In this document: positions 16,842 to 23,684 of the stretch, piece by piece | Layout of the letters: each line of letters opens with the position of its first letter | Position numbering within the stretch: position 1 is the first letter of the stretch | From: Streptomyces sp. R44 | GTDB taxonomy: Bacteria; Actinomycetota; Actinomycetes; Streptomycetales; Streptomycetaceae | Assembly (NCBI RefSeq): GCF_041053105.1 | Contig: NZ_CP163444.1 | Span: forward strand, 4,712,001 to 4,776,000 | Direction: 5' to 3' | DNA length: 64,000 bases | The notes under the pieces: model-generated | Told to the model about the DNA's origin: nothing | The model's input: only the letters and a program-made list of their open reading frames with translations | The model's database searches: none | Made by a program: the position numbers and the translations under genes

Positions 16842-17213
16842 GACCCACCCCTCGTCGAGACGGATCGTCCAGGCGTCTCCCACCGCGCGTTTCAGATGGA
16901 CCAGCGCCGCAACGTCCGCGATGGCCGCCGGCGCGTCGGACAACCGCAACGGCGAGTCGGGTACACCGCGCCGGGTGTACGTGGGCGACTCTCCGCCGCA
17001 GTCGAAGGCATGGAGCGGCGGCAGGGGATCATCGCCGAACCACATGGGGTGGTTCTCCTCGGCCCAGGCGGCTGCGGCGTCGACACGGTCCAGATGCGCC
17101 AGCAGCGGTACGGGGGCGGGACCGTGGCTGAACTGTACGAGGAACCCCTCGGCGTCGACCGCCCACCAGTCCCACGTGAATCCGGGTCGAGGATGCCGCA
17201 GGATCTCCGCCAT
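16839..17213 (-). CDS. Conserved protein of unknown function
   Basis: 124 aa. It is rich in Trp and Ala (GFTWDWWAVDAEGFLVQFSH, AAAWAEENHPMWFGDDPLPPLHAFD), with no signal peptide or membrane helix. The pattern resembles small SMI1/SUKH-like or immunity-type proteins but I cannot assign a family. Its TAG stop falls in the CTAG duplicated by the IS, so before insertion it converged on and overlapped the arfB stop. Confidence 0.7.
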   Translation of the reverse strand: MAEILRHPRPGFTWDWWAVDAEGFLVQFSHGPAPVPLLAHLDRVDAAAAWAEENHPMWFGDDPLPPLHAFDCGGESPTYTRRGVPDSPLRLSDAPAAIADVAALVHLKRAVGDAWTIRLDEGWV

Positions 17214-17256
17214 GCCGCCACGGTATCCGGCCGACGAAGGCCCAGCGAAGATGTTC

Positions 17257-18024
17257 TCAGGTCACTGGCAGCCTGTAGCGCATCCGGTAGCGGTGTGCCG
17301 CCTTCGTCATCAACGTGACCTCGATCGGACGCCGGGCGTCGGAGTAGACCACGCGGAAGGCCACCAGCACCGGCATGTCCTTCGGGAGCTCCAGCGCCAC
17401 GACCTCCTCCTCCGTCGGGATCTCGGACGACAGTTCGTCCACGAACTCGCGCGGAGGGAAGCCCATCGAATCGAGCAGCGCCGGTGTGCCACCTCGGATC
17501 CGCTTCTTGTCCAGCACGGCCGTGCCCTCGACCAGGCTCAGCGGGTAGTACGACCTCGTGAGTTCCGTCGGCTCCTCGTCCAGGAAGAGGATCTGCTTGC
17601 GGAGCACGGCACGCTCGCCATCCTCCAGGTGCAGGGCTTCGGCGACTTCCTCCGGCGGGACGACGACCTCGACGGCGAGGAGCTGAACCCTGCCGACCTG
17701 CTCCCGCTTCGCGGCTTCGGATACCCACGGATAGGGGTCGTCCGGACCGGCGGGCCTCATGTACGCGGCCGGCTCGATCGACCGCTGCGCGTGCTGTCGG
17801 ACGTACACCCCCTTGCCCGGCAGTCCTTCCAGGAGCCCCTCGGCCTTCAGTGCCTGGAGGGCCTTCTGGACGGTCGTGTTGGCCACGCCGCCGTACTGCT
17901 CCATCAGCTCGGCCGTCGAGCCCAGTTTGCTTCCCGGAGGGAGGTCTCCGCGGGTGATCTGCCGTCGAAGATCCGCCGCGATCTTCTGGTGCGGTGATCT
18001 CGGATCCTTGAACTCCTTCGCCAT
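17257..18024 (-). CDS. GntR/HutC-family regulator with UTRA domain
   Basis: 255 aa from ATG 18024 (MAKEFKDPRSPHQKIAADLR). N-terminal winged helix (residues ~10-75): QITRGDLPPGSKLGSTAELMEQYGGVANTTVQKALQALKAEGLLEGLPGKGVYV. The C-terminal UTRA ligand-binding domain runs from ~90 to 250 (RKQILFLDEEPTELTRSYYP, EVTLMTKAAHRYRMRYRL). The start overlaps the stop of the upstream UTRA-only gene (TGATG). HutC-type regulators usually repress until a small ligand binds UTRA. The palindrome cluster at 18633-18671 is the likely operator for this pair and for the divergent small genes. Confidence 0.92.
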   Translation of the reverse strand: MAKEFKDPRSPHQKIAADLRRQITRGDLPPGSKLGSTAELMEQYGGVANTTVQKALQALKAEGLLEGLPGKGVYVRQHAQRSIEPAAYMRPAGPDDPYPWVSEAAKREQVGRVQLLAVEVVVPPEEVAEALHLEDGERAVLRKQILFLDEEPTELTRSYYPLSLVEGTAVLDKKRIRGGTPALLDSMGFPPREFVDELSSEIPTEEEVVALELPKDMPVLVAFRVVYSDARRPIEVTLMTKAAHRYRMRYRLPVT

Positions 18025-18569
18025 CACGCGTCCTGCTTCCCGAGCCGATAGGTGAGGTGCCTGTCGGCCGGCATGGTCATCACGGAGGCCTCCATCGGCG
18101 TCCCGTCGCCGGTCAGGGTCAGGCGGAGCAGTCGGAGGACGGCACTGCCTTCAGGGAGGCCCAATTGCTCCCGCTCCTCCGCGGTGGAGAGGGCGGCGCT
18201 CACGTCCTCCACGACCTCGGCGCCGGTGTACCCCAGCTCCTTGAGCAGCGTGACGGCGCCGCCGGGCACCTTGCGCGGCTCCGCCAGGGGCGTGTCTCCG
18301 GCGATGGCGACGGGGTAGTAGGAATCGGCGAGTTCCACGGGCTGGTCGTCGAGCAGGATCAGTCGGCGCCGGACGACCACATGCTCGGTGGCAGGCAACC
18401 GGAGGGCAGCGCGGACGGGGTCCGGGGCGTCCACCAGGCCTGCGTGGAGGAGTCGTTGGCCGCCGCGGTGCCCACGGCGAGCGGCCTCGTCGGTCCATGC
18501 GTCGCTCTGACCAGGCTTGCGCGGGGCCAGGTACGGCGCGGTCTCGCTGATCCATGCATCGCCCGACAT
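18024..18569 (-). CDS. Stand-alone UTRA domain protein (no DNA-binding domain)
   Basis: 181 aa. The body aligns with the UTRA half of the downstream GntR protein: LILLDDQPVELADSYYPVAIAG against ILFLDEEPTELTRSYYPLSLVE, and PMEASVMTMPADRHLTYRLG against PIEVTLMTKAAHRYRMRYRL. The N-terminus (MSGDAWISETAPYLAPRKPG) has no winged helix. It is coupled to the GntR gene by TGATG. It may heterodimerise with the GntR protein or sequester ligand; it arose by duplication with loss of the helix-turn-helix. Confidence 0.85.
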   Translation of the reverse strand: MSGDAWISETAPYLAPRKPGQSDAWTDEAARRGHRGGQRLLHAGLVDAPDPVRAALRLPATEHVVVRRRLILLDDQPVELADSYYPVAIAGDTPLAEPRKVPGGAVTLLKELGYTGAEVVEDVSAALSTAEEREQLGLPEGSAVLRLLRLTLTGDGTPMEASVMTMPADRHLTYRLGKQDA

Positions 18570-18632
18570 GTTCCTACCTCCGGCTCACTGTTGTCAGCGA
18601 CCCTACTTCCTCGCTCATGACGGGAAGCGAAG

Positions 18633-18671
18633 CCTTAAGCGCTTGCCGCTTTAAGTGGTTTGCGCTTAAGG
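18633..18671. promoter_or_regulatory. Palindromic operator region for the GntR/UTRA pair
   Basis: CCTTAAGCGC (18633-18642) and GCGCTTAAGG (18662-18671) are a perfect inverted repeat. A third TTAA-centred element (GCTTTAAGTGG, 18648-18658) lies between them. TTAA cores are spaced 16 and 15 nt, about 1.5 helical turns. The cluster lies between divergent gene starts at 18569 and 18680 and ends 8 nt before the + strand ATG, so binding would block both directions. Confidence 0.65.
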
Positions 18672-18679
18672 TCCTTGCC

Positions 18680-18826
18680 ATGGAAGCGACGGATGCTGAC
18701 GAAGCGCGGCATGGTGTTCCCGTACCGCCGGAGGGCTTGAGTCCGGCTCTCCGCGCCCGTGCCGAGGCCGGGTGGCAGAAGTTCCTCGACCGGTGGTGCG
18801 ACAGCTCCCGCGATGAGCCCGAGTGA
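18680..18826 (+). CDS. Small protein with GWxxFLxRW motif, paralogue of 38014 product
   Basis: 48 aa from ATG 18680 (MEATDADEARHGVPVPPEGL). The core HGVPVPPEGLSPALRARAEAGWQKFLDRW corresponds to the 57-aa protein at 38014 (HGAPTPEYGVPSRELRERAAGGWERFLRRFA). No signal peptide. The stop overlaps the next start as GTGA, exactly as in the 38-kb RiPP locus. Function unknown; the shared architecture suggests a conserved two-gene module. The start lies immediately behind the palindromic operator region, so it is probably controlled by the GntR protein. Confidence 0.68.
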   Translation: MEATDADEARHGVPVPPEGLSPALRARAEAGWQKFLDRWCDSSRDEPE

Positions 18827-19038
18827 CTGCCCTGGGCGTCGAAGGCGAGGAGGAGCACCCCCTTCTTCGTGGGAGGGTTCGCGATATCGCGAGCGGGGGT
18901 GAAGGGGTGCTGACCGCCGTCCTCCACGAGTGGCACGGCGGACGGCTCCTGCGTATCGCCTATGTGCAGCCGGCCACCGGCATCACCTGGACCACGGCGG
19001 TCGACAACATCAGGCCCGCCCGGTGCTCGGACGCATAG
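18823..19038 (+). CDS. Stand-alone copy of the domain fused to the RiPP radical SAM enzyme
   Basis: 71 aa from GTG 18823. Residues ~11-66 (EEHPLLRGRVRDIASGGEGV ... LRIAYVQPATGITWTTAVDNIRP) match the N-terminal ~70 residues of the radical SAM protein at 38184 (EQHELLGHQVRDIASQSEGE ... VRIAHIRPASGVEWSTAVANVRA). Predicted mostly beta strands, with no metal-binding cysteines. The stand-alone protein ends almost exactly where the fused domain ends. Function unknown; an adaptor or peptide-binding domain is possible. Confidence 0.75.
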   Translation: MTALGVEGEEEHPLLRGRVRDIASGGEGVLTAVLHEWHGGRLLRIAYVQPATGITWTTAVDNIRPARCSDA

Positions 19039-19122
19039 CCCTCCGGAAGCCGAGCTGGAGGCACTGCGAGGCGCACGTGGATGCGCGACTCGGTGGGGGC
19101 GTGTGGCGTTCGGAGAGGGGCC

Positions 19123-19551
19123 TCAGCCGGGCAGGGTCGCGGTGAGGTCCAGCTCGACGAGCTGGTCCGAGAAGCCCAGTTGGGCGACTCCCAGGAGGGT
19201 GCTGGCCGTGGTGAACGCCGGGCCCAGGGGGGAGGCCGTGAGGCGGCTCCACACCGCTCCCAGGGCGTCCCTGTCGTCGCTCCGTACGTAGATCACCGAC
19301 CGGACCACGTGGTGGGGCCGGGCGTTCACCGCTGCCAGGGCGGTGAGGGCGTTCGCGACCACCTGGTCGACCTGCGCCTCGAAGGAGCCGGGGCCGACCA
19401 GTGCGCCGTTCCGGTCCAGGGGGCACTGCCCCGCCAGGTAGGCCGTGCGGCCCGACTCGACCACCGTGATGTGGTGGTAGCCGGGAGTCTCGTGCAGCTG
19501 CTCGGGGTTGATGCGGGTGATCTTCTCGGTCTTCTCGGTCGCCTCGGTCAT
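19123..19551 (-). CDS. RidA-family protein
   Basis: 142 aa from ATG 19551 (MTEATEKTEKITRINPEQLH); an ATG at 19593 directly after the upstream TAA is also possible. It contains the Rid core: YLAGQCPLDRNGALVGPGSFEAQVDQVVANALTALAAV and VVRSVIYVRSDDRDALGAVW, ending VELDLTATLPG. The canonical RidA arginine that contacts the carboxylate is not evident in the final strand, so this is probably a Rid paralogue rather than an orthodox enamine/imine deaminase. It is coupled with the flavin reductase gene, a pairing seen in catabolic or detoxification units. Confidence 0.85.
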   Translation of the reverse strand: MTEATEKTEKITRINPEQLHETPGYHHITVVESGRTAYLAGQCPLDRNGALVGPGSFEAQVDQVVANALTALAAVNARPHHVVRSVIYVRSDDRDALGAVWSRLTASPLGPAFTTASTLLGVAQLGFSDQLVELDLTATLPG

Positions 19552-19593
19552 CGCGCGAGTCTGGCCGGTGAGGTGCCCCGCGCGCACCACCAT

Positions 19594-20157
19594 TTACGAC
19601 AGGTGCCGGTACTTCCCCTGGAAGTACGTGAGGGGTCCGCCGCCGGACGAGGGAAGGCCGACCGTCAGGACCCGGCCCACCACGAGCGTGTGGTCGCCGG
19701 CCGCGACCCGGCTCTCCGTGCGGCACTCCAGGACCGACAGCGCGCCGTCCATGAGCGGGGCGCCGCTCTCCTTGCCGCGCGTGTACGGCAGGTCGGCGAA
19801 GAGGAGACGGTCGCTGACGCGGTTCTTCATGGCGAAGCGCCCGGCGATGTGCCGCTGGTCCTCGGCGAGGACCGACACCGCCCACACCGGGACGTCGGTG
19901 AGCAGGTCGTCCATGCGGGAGCCGTTGCGGAGGCTGACGAGGACCAGGGGCGGGTCGAGGGAGACCGACATGAAGGCGGTGGCCGTCATGCCGACGTCCT
20001 CGCCGCGCGGGCCGTCGTCGGGATCGTGCGCGGTCACCAGGACCACGCCCGCCGCGAGGCGGGACATCGCCGCCCGGAACTCGTCGTTGCTCACCCCCTC
20101 AGCATGAGGGATGGCCAGATCGGACACGGGGGGCGAGGCTGGGGTCTTCTGGAGCAC
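19594..20157 (-). CDS. Flavin reductase family protein (FMN-binding split barrel)
   Basis: 187 aa from GTG 20157. The flavin reductase-like domain opens FRAAMSRLAAGVVLVTAHDPDD, then MTATAFMSVSLDPPLVLVSLRNGSRMDDLL, the classic flavin-reductase run. FAVSVL appears as WAVSVLAEDQRHIAGRFA, and VVGRVLTV completes the barrel. It probably supplies reduced FMN to a monooxygenase or acts on flavin directly; no monooxygenase is adjacent. The neighbouring RidA gene starts immediately downstream. Confidence 0.88.
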   Translation of the reverse strand: MLQKTPASPPVSDLAIPHAEGVSNDEFRAAMSRLAAGVVLVTAHDPDDGPRGEDVGMTATAFMSVSLDPPLVLVSLRNGSRMDDLLTDVPVWAVSVLAEDQRHIAGRFAMKNRVSDRLLFADLPYTRGKESGAPLMDGALSVLECRTESRVAAGDHTLVVGRVLTVGLPSSGGGPLTYFQGKYRHLS

Positions 20158-20276
20158 GTCTGCACGCTAGTCCCGGCCCTCCGCGCCTCGCATCGGGCCG
20201 GGGGACCAGACCCGCACCCCCGACGGACCTAGGTCCTGTCATATGCGGGCAGCTGGTGCGACCCGCCATCATCTGC

Positions 20277-20292
20277 TGTGACTTGAGTCACA
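20277..20292. promoter_or_regulatory. Palindrome upstream of cdgB, candidate BldD site
   Basis: TGTGAC-TTGA-GTCACA is a 6-bp-arm inverted repeat 126 nt before the cdgB ATG. The TNAC...GTNA layout fits the general BldD operator pattern, and cdgB is a known BldD target in S. coelicolor. A second perfect palindrome, GGACCTAGGTCC, is at 20225-20236. A TTGACC hexamer at 20307 could be a -35 element. Confidence 0.5.
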
Positions 20293-20418
20293 GAGGGCGG
20301 TATTTGTTGACCCTGTGTACCTGGGGCGCAGCTCGCTGTGATTCAGTGGCGGTGACAGTGCAACACGAAGCCGATGAGAACCCTGGAGTTGCTGTCGAGG
20401 TCTCGGGGAGAGCGAGCG

Positions 20419-22137
20419 ATGGAGACCGAGTCGGAGCCTTACGTCCGTCTCTCGACCCTGCGGCAGCTGCATCAGGTCGTGGCGGACCTCAATACTGCCC
20501 GCAGCCTGGCGGACACCCTGCAGACCGTCGCCGACGGTGTGGTCGCCGGTCTCAACTACGAGCTGGCCTGCGTCAACCTCGTCCGCCCCGACGGTGACCT
20601 CGTCGTCGCCGCCTTCGCCGGAAGCTCCGCCGCGGAGGCCCTGATCACCGGCCGTGTCGGCTCCCGCTCCTCCTGGGAGCGGCGCCTGTCCATGGGAGTC
20701 TCCTGGGGCGACCTGCGGTTCATCCCGCACACCGAGGGCTGGGTCCTCATGGAGGACGACGTCCCCCAGTGGCACACCGACGGGCCCGCGCCCCGCTTCG
20801 AGGACGAGTGGCACCCGCACGACCGGCTCTACGCCCCGATGTACGCCTCCGGCTCCGGCCGTGAGCTCCTCGGCGTCATATCCGTCGACCGCCCGCGCAA
20901 CGGCCGGCACCCCGGCCCCTGGGGCCAGGAAGCGCTCCAGATGTACGCCTCGCAGTCCGCGATCGCCATCAGCAACGCCCGGCTCCGCTCCAACATGCAG
21001 CGCGCCCTGGTCCGCCTGGAGCGCGAGCAGCAGGCCCTGCGGGCCTCCGAGGAGTCCTTCCGGCAGGCCTTCGAGTACGCCCCCTCCGGCATGGCCATCG
21101 CCGAGATGGGCGGCGACCAGCACGGCCGCCTCCTGCGCACCAACGACGCCCTGTGCCGGCTCCTCGGCCGCCCCGCCTCCGTGATGCGGCGCTACTCCTT
21201 CGCCGACCTCGTCCACCCCGAGGACATCGGCACCCTGCTCCGGACCTCCGCCGAGGGCGGCCGGGCCGAGCTGCGGCTCGGGCGCCGGGACGGCACGTAC
21301 GTCTGGGTCTCCCTCCGGAACTCGGTGGTCGCCGACACCGCCGACGGGCCCCGCTTCCTCCTCACCCACGTCGAGGACATCGAGGAGCGCAAGCGGCACG
21401 AGCTCCAGCTCGCCCACCGGGCCTCGCACGACGCCCTCACCGGCCTCCCCAACAGCGCCGAGCTGCGCTCCCGGCTCTCGGCCCGGCTCTGCGAGCGCCC
21501 GTCGGCGCCGGGGGACGAGGCCGCGTACGGGGTGTACGACTCCCAGCGGGACGGCGGCTACGGCACGGGCCACGACGGCGCCGCCTACGAGCCCGGGCAC
21601 GACTCCGGGTACGAGGTGCAGCCCCAGCCGTACGAGCACGAGCACGAGCACGGTTTCGGTTTCGAGCCGGCGGGCGGCGGCCCGTACGACCACCATGTGC
21701 ACATCGTGGCGCCCACCGGGGGCGAGGTCGACGACGGGACCAAGGGGCTCGCGGTCCTCTTCTGCGATCTCGACGGCTTCAAGTCGATCAACGACCGCTT
21801 CGGGCACCACACCGGCGACGCCGTCCTCATCGAGGTCGCGCGCCGGCTCACCACCGGTGTGCGGGACGGTGACACCGTCGCCCGGCTCGGCGGGGACGAG
21901 TTCGTCGTCCTCGCCGACGGCCTGGGTGCCGCCGACGCCGCCGACCTGGCCGTACGCCTGCGCAACGCGATCATTCCGCCGATCCGGGTGGACGGCCGGG
22001 CGGTTCGTGTCGGGGCGAGTTTCGGCATCGGTTGGGCCGAGTGCGGGATGACCGTGGAAGAGGTCCTGAACTCGGCGGACCAGCGGATGTACGTGGAGAA
22101 ACGCTCCCGCGCGAAGGTCCACCGGCGGGCGGGCTGA
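20419..22137 (+). CDS. cdgB: GAF-PAS-GGDEF diguanylate cyclase CdgB
   Basis: 572 aa from ATG 20419 (METESEPYVRLSTLRQLHQV). Domains: GAF ~15-185, PAS/PAC ~205-330 (SFRQAFEYAPSGMAIAEM, DLVHPEDIGTLL), GGDEF ~335-572. The active-site motif RLGGDEFVVL is at 489-498, with an RDGD inhibitory I-site five residues upstream, so it should make c-di-GMP and show product inhibition. The GGDEF domain carries an insert of about 70 residues rich in Gly, Tyr, His and Glu (GYGTGHDGAAYEPGHD; EHEHEHGFGFE) between DALTGLPN and FCDLDGFK. Domain order and place in the conserved gene order match CdgB of S. coelicolor, which affects aerial development. Confidence 0.88.
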   Translation: METESEPYVRLSTLRQLHQVVADLNTARSLADTLQTVADGVVAGLNYELACVNLVRPDGDLVVAAFAGSSAAEALITGRVGSRSSWERRLSMGVSWGDLRFIPHTEGWVLMEDDVPQWHTDGPAPRFEDEWHPHDRLYAPMYASGSGRELLGVISVDRPRNGRHPGPWGQEALQMYASQSAIAISNARLRSNMQRALVRLEREQQALRASEESFRQAFEYAPSGMAIAEMGGDQHGRLLRTNDALCRLLGRPASVMRRYSFADLVHPEDIGTLLRTSAEGGRAELRLGRRDGTYVWVSLRNSVVADTADGPRFLLTHVEDIEERKRHELQLAHRASHDALTGLPNSAELRSRLSARLCERPSAPGDEAAYGVYDSQRDGGYGTGHDGAAYEPGHDSGYEVQPQPYEHEHEHGFGFEPAGGGPYDHHVHIVAPTGGEVDDGTKGLAVLFCDLDGFKSINDRFGHHTGDAVLIEVARRLTTGVRDGDTVARLGGDEFVVLADGLGAADAADLAVRLRNAIIPPIRVDGRAVRVGASFGIGWAECGMTVEEVLNSADQRMYVEKRSRAKVHRRAG

Positions 22138-22210
22138 GTCGCGCGCTGGTCCGTTCGGGGTAGGCTCGGCCGGTCGGCGACGGCTGGCGAGCATGGAGAG
22201 GATGACCCGG

Positions 22211-23170
22211 ATGGCTGCCGGTAACGACGGCGCGAACAAGCCCGAGGACGACGATCCTTTCGGCTACCTCTACGAGGACGGCCAGGCGGCGGGTGCCCGT
22301 CCCCCGCAGGGCGGCGGCTACGGCTACCCCGGCCCCGCCCCCGCGCAGCCGGGCGTGCCCCGGACCTCGTACAACCAGGTCAGAACGGTCGGCGAGCGTC
22401 AGTACGGCCACCAGCAGCAGCAGCCGTATGTGCCGCCGCAGCAGCAGGCCGCGTACGGCAGGCCGCAGGCGCAGTACGCCGCGCCGGAGACGTACGGCGC
22501 CCAGCCGCAGACCCGCACGATCCCGCCCCAGCGCGGCGGCTCCGGCCGCGGGCCCAACACCAAGGGCCTCCTGATCGGTGCGGTCGCCGTGGTGGCGGTC
22601 GTCGTGATCGGCATCACGGCCGCGGTGATCTCCAACTCGGGCAACGAGAAGGACAAGGACGACAAGGCCGGCGGGAACACCCCGTCGACCGCGCCGTCCC
22701 AGGCCTCGCAGACGCCGAGCACCGAGCCGAGCGCCGACAAGACCCCGGACGAGCTCCCGAAGCAGGACGCGGCGACGCTGACGCTGGGCGGGTCGGCGAC
22801 CACGGAGCAGGCCGTCAAGGGTGCCGAGGGTGCCGGCGGCGTGTACGTCTCGGGCTTCAACGCACCCGGCGCCTCCGTGACCTGGAAGGCGAACATGCCG
22901 ACGGCGGGCAAGTACCGCCTGACCGTCCGCTACGCCATCCCTGCGGTGGACGCCAACGCCACCCTGACGGTCAACGGCAAGGCGAACAGCCAGCCGATCG
23001 GACTGAAGAACTTCATCGGTTCCTCGGACCCGAACCTGGAGAAGAACTGGCAGACCACCTGGGCGCCGGTCGAGCTCCAGAAGGGCGACAACGAGATCAA
23101 GATCTCGTGTGAGCAGGGCAACCAGTGCAACGTGCTGCTCGACTGGCTGGAAGTCACACCGGGCCAGTAG
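22211..23170 (+). CDS. Single-pass membrane protein with extracytoplasmic CBM35-like domain
   Basis: 319 aa from ATG 22211 (MAAGNDGANKPEDDDPFGYL), chosen because GGAGAGG lies 8 nt before it; ATGs at 22193 and 22202 are also in frame. A cytoplasmic Gln/Tyr/Pro/Gly-rich N-terminus (~1-115) is followed by one membrane segment, GLLIGAVAVVAVVVIGITAAVI. Then comes a Ser/Thr/Pro linker and a C-terminal beta-sandwich (~185-319) with carbohydrate-binding features: GGVYVSGFNAPGASVTWKAN, KYRLTVRYAIPAVDANATLTVNG and NVLLDWLEVTP. It may sense or bind cell-wall or extracellular glycans. In a conserved position next to cdgB. Confidence 0.82.
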   Translation: MAAGNDGANKPEDDDPFGYLYEDGQAAGARPPQGGGYGYPGPAPAQPGVPRTSYNQVRTVGERQYGHQQQQPYVPPQQQAAYGRPQAQYAAPETYGAQPQTRTIPPQRGGSGRGPNTKGLLIGAVAVVAVVVIGITAAVISNSGNEKDKDDKAGGNTPSTAPSQASQTPSTEPSADKTPDELPKQDAATLTLGGSATTEQAVKGAEGAGGVYVSGFNAPGASVTWKANMPTAGKYRLTVRYAIPAVDANATLTVNGKANSQPIGLKNFIGSSDPNLEKNWQTTWAPVELQKGDNEIKISCEQGNQCNVLLDWLEVTPGQ

Positions 23171-23219
23171 GAGGGCTCGTTCGCTTTCTCCGACACGACC
23201 TGAACGCTGCTCAACCCGA

Positions 23220-23283
23220 CCGAAGACGTTTCATAAGATGATCTTCGGATGAGTTCCGTCCCTCAGTGACCGCGAGGGACGGA
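23220..23283 (+). promoter_or_regulatory. Two hairpins in the leader of the SH3-like gene
   Basis: CCGAAGA (23220-23226) with TCTTCGG (23242-23248), and TCCGTCCCTC (23255-23264) with GAGGGACGGA (23274-23283). They lie between the CBM35-like gene stop (23170) and the GAGGAGG ribosome site at 23292. The first may terminate the upstream gene; the second is close enough to the ribosome site to influence translation. Confidence 0.5.
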
Positions 23284-23305
23284 CGGCGATTGAGGAGGCC
23301 CGAAG

Positions 23306-23641
23306 GTGCGTGCCATGGGAAAGATCGCGTCGGTTGGTGTGCTGGCAGTCAGTTTGTTTGCCGCGACAACTTCCTCGGCGTTTGCTGATGTAGCAGGGGC
23401 GTACGGGAAGGTCTCCTGGAACATTCGAGCATCGGCCTCGACGAACTCCGCCCTGATCGCCCGCATTTCGCCCTCCGGGAAGGTCCCGTGCTGGACGGCC
23501 ACGTGCACCGGACGGGTGACGGGTGGTTACTACCAGTGCGCCAGCGGGGGCGCCTCGTACAACACCTGGACCCCCCTCAACTACCAGGGGAGGAAGGGGT
23601 GGGTCGCCGACAGGTGCGTGACCCTGGGGCGCATCGCCTGA
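23306..23641 (+). CDS. Secreted SH3-like domain protein
   Basis: 111 aa from GTG 23306, behind GAGGAGG. Signal peptide MGKIASVGVLAVSLFAATTSSAFA (cleavage after AFA, about residue 27). The mature part is ~80 residues, VSWNIRASASTNSALIARISPSGKVPCW ... GRKGWVADRCVTL, a bacterial SH3 (SH3b) layout with four cysteines likely forming two disulfides. Such domains bind peptidoglycan or cell-wall components. No catalytic domain is attached. Codon use is slightly less GC-biased than neighbours at the start of the gene. Confidence 0.8.
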   Translation: MRAMGKIASVGVLAVSLFAATTSSAFADVAGAYGKVSWNIRASASTNSALIARISPSGKVPCWTATCTGRVTGGYYQCASGGASYNTWTPLNYQGRKGWVADRCVTLGRIA

Positions 23642-23684
23642 GGTGTCGTCCCGCCGCGCGCTGCTGACAGCGGCGCGCGGTGGG

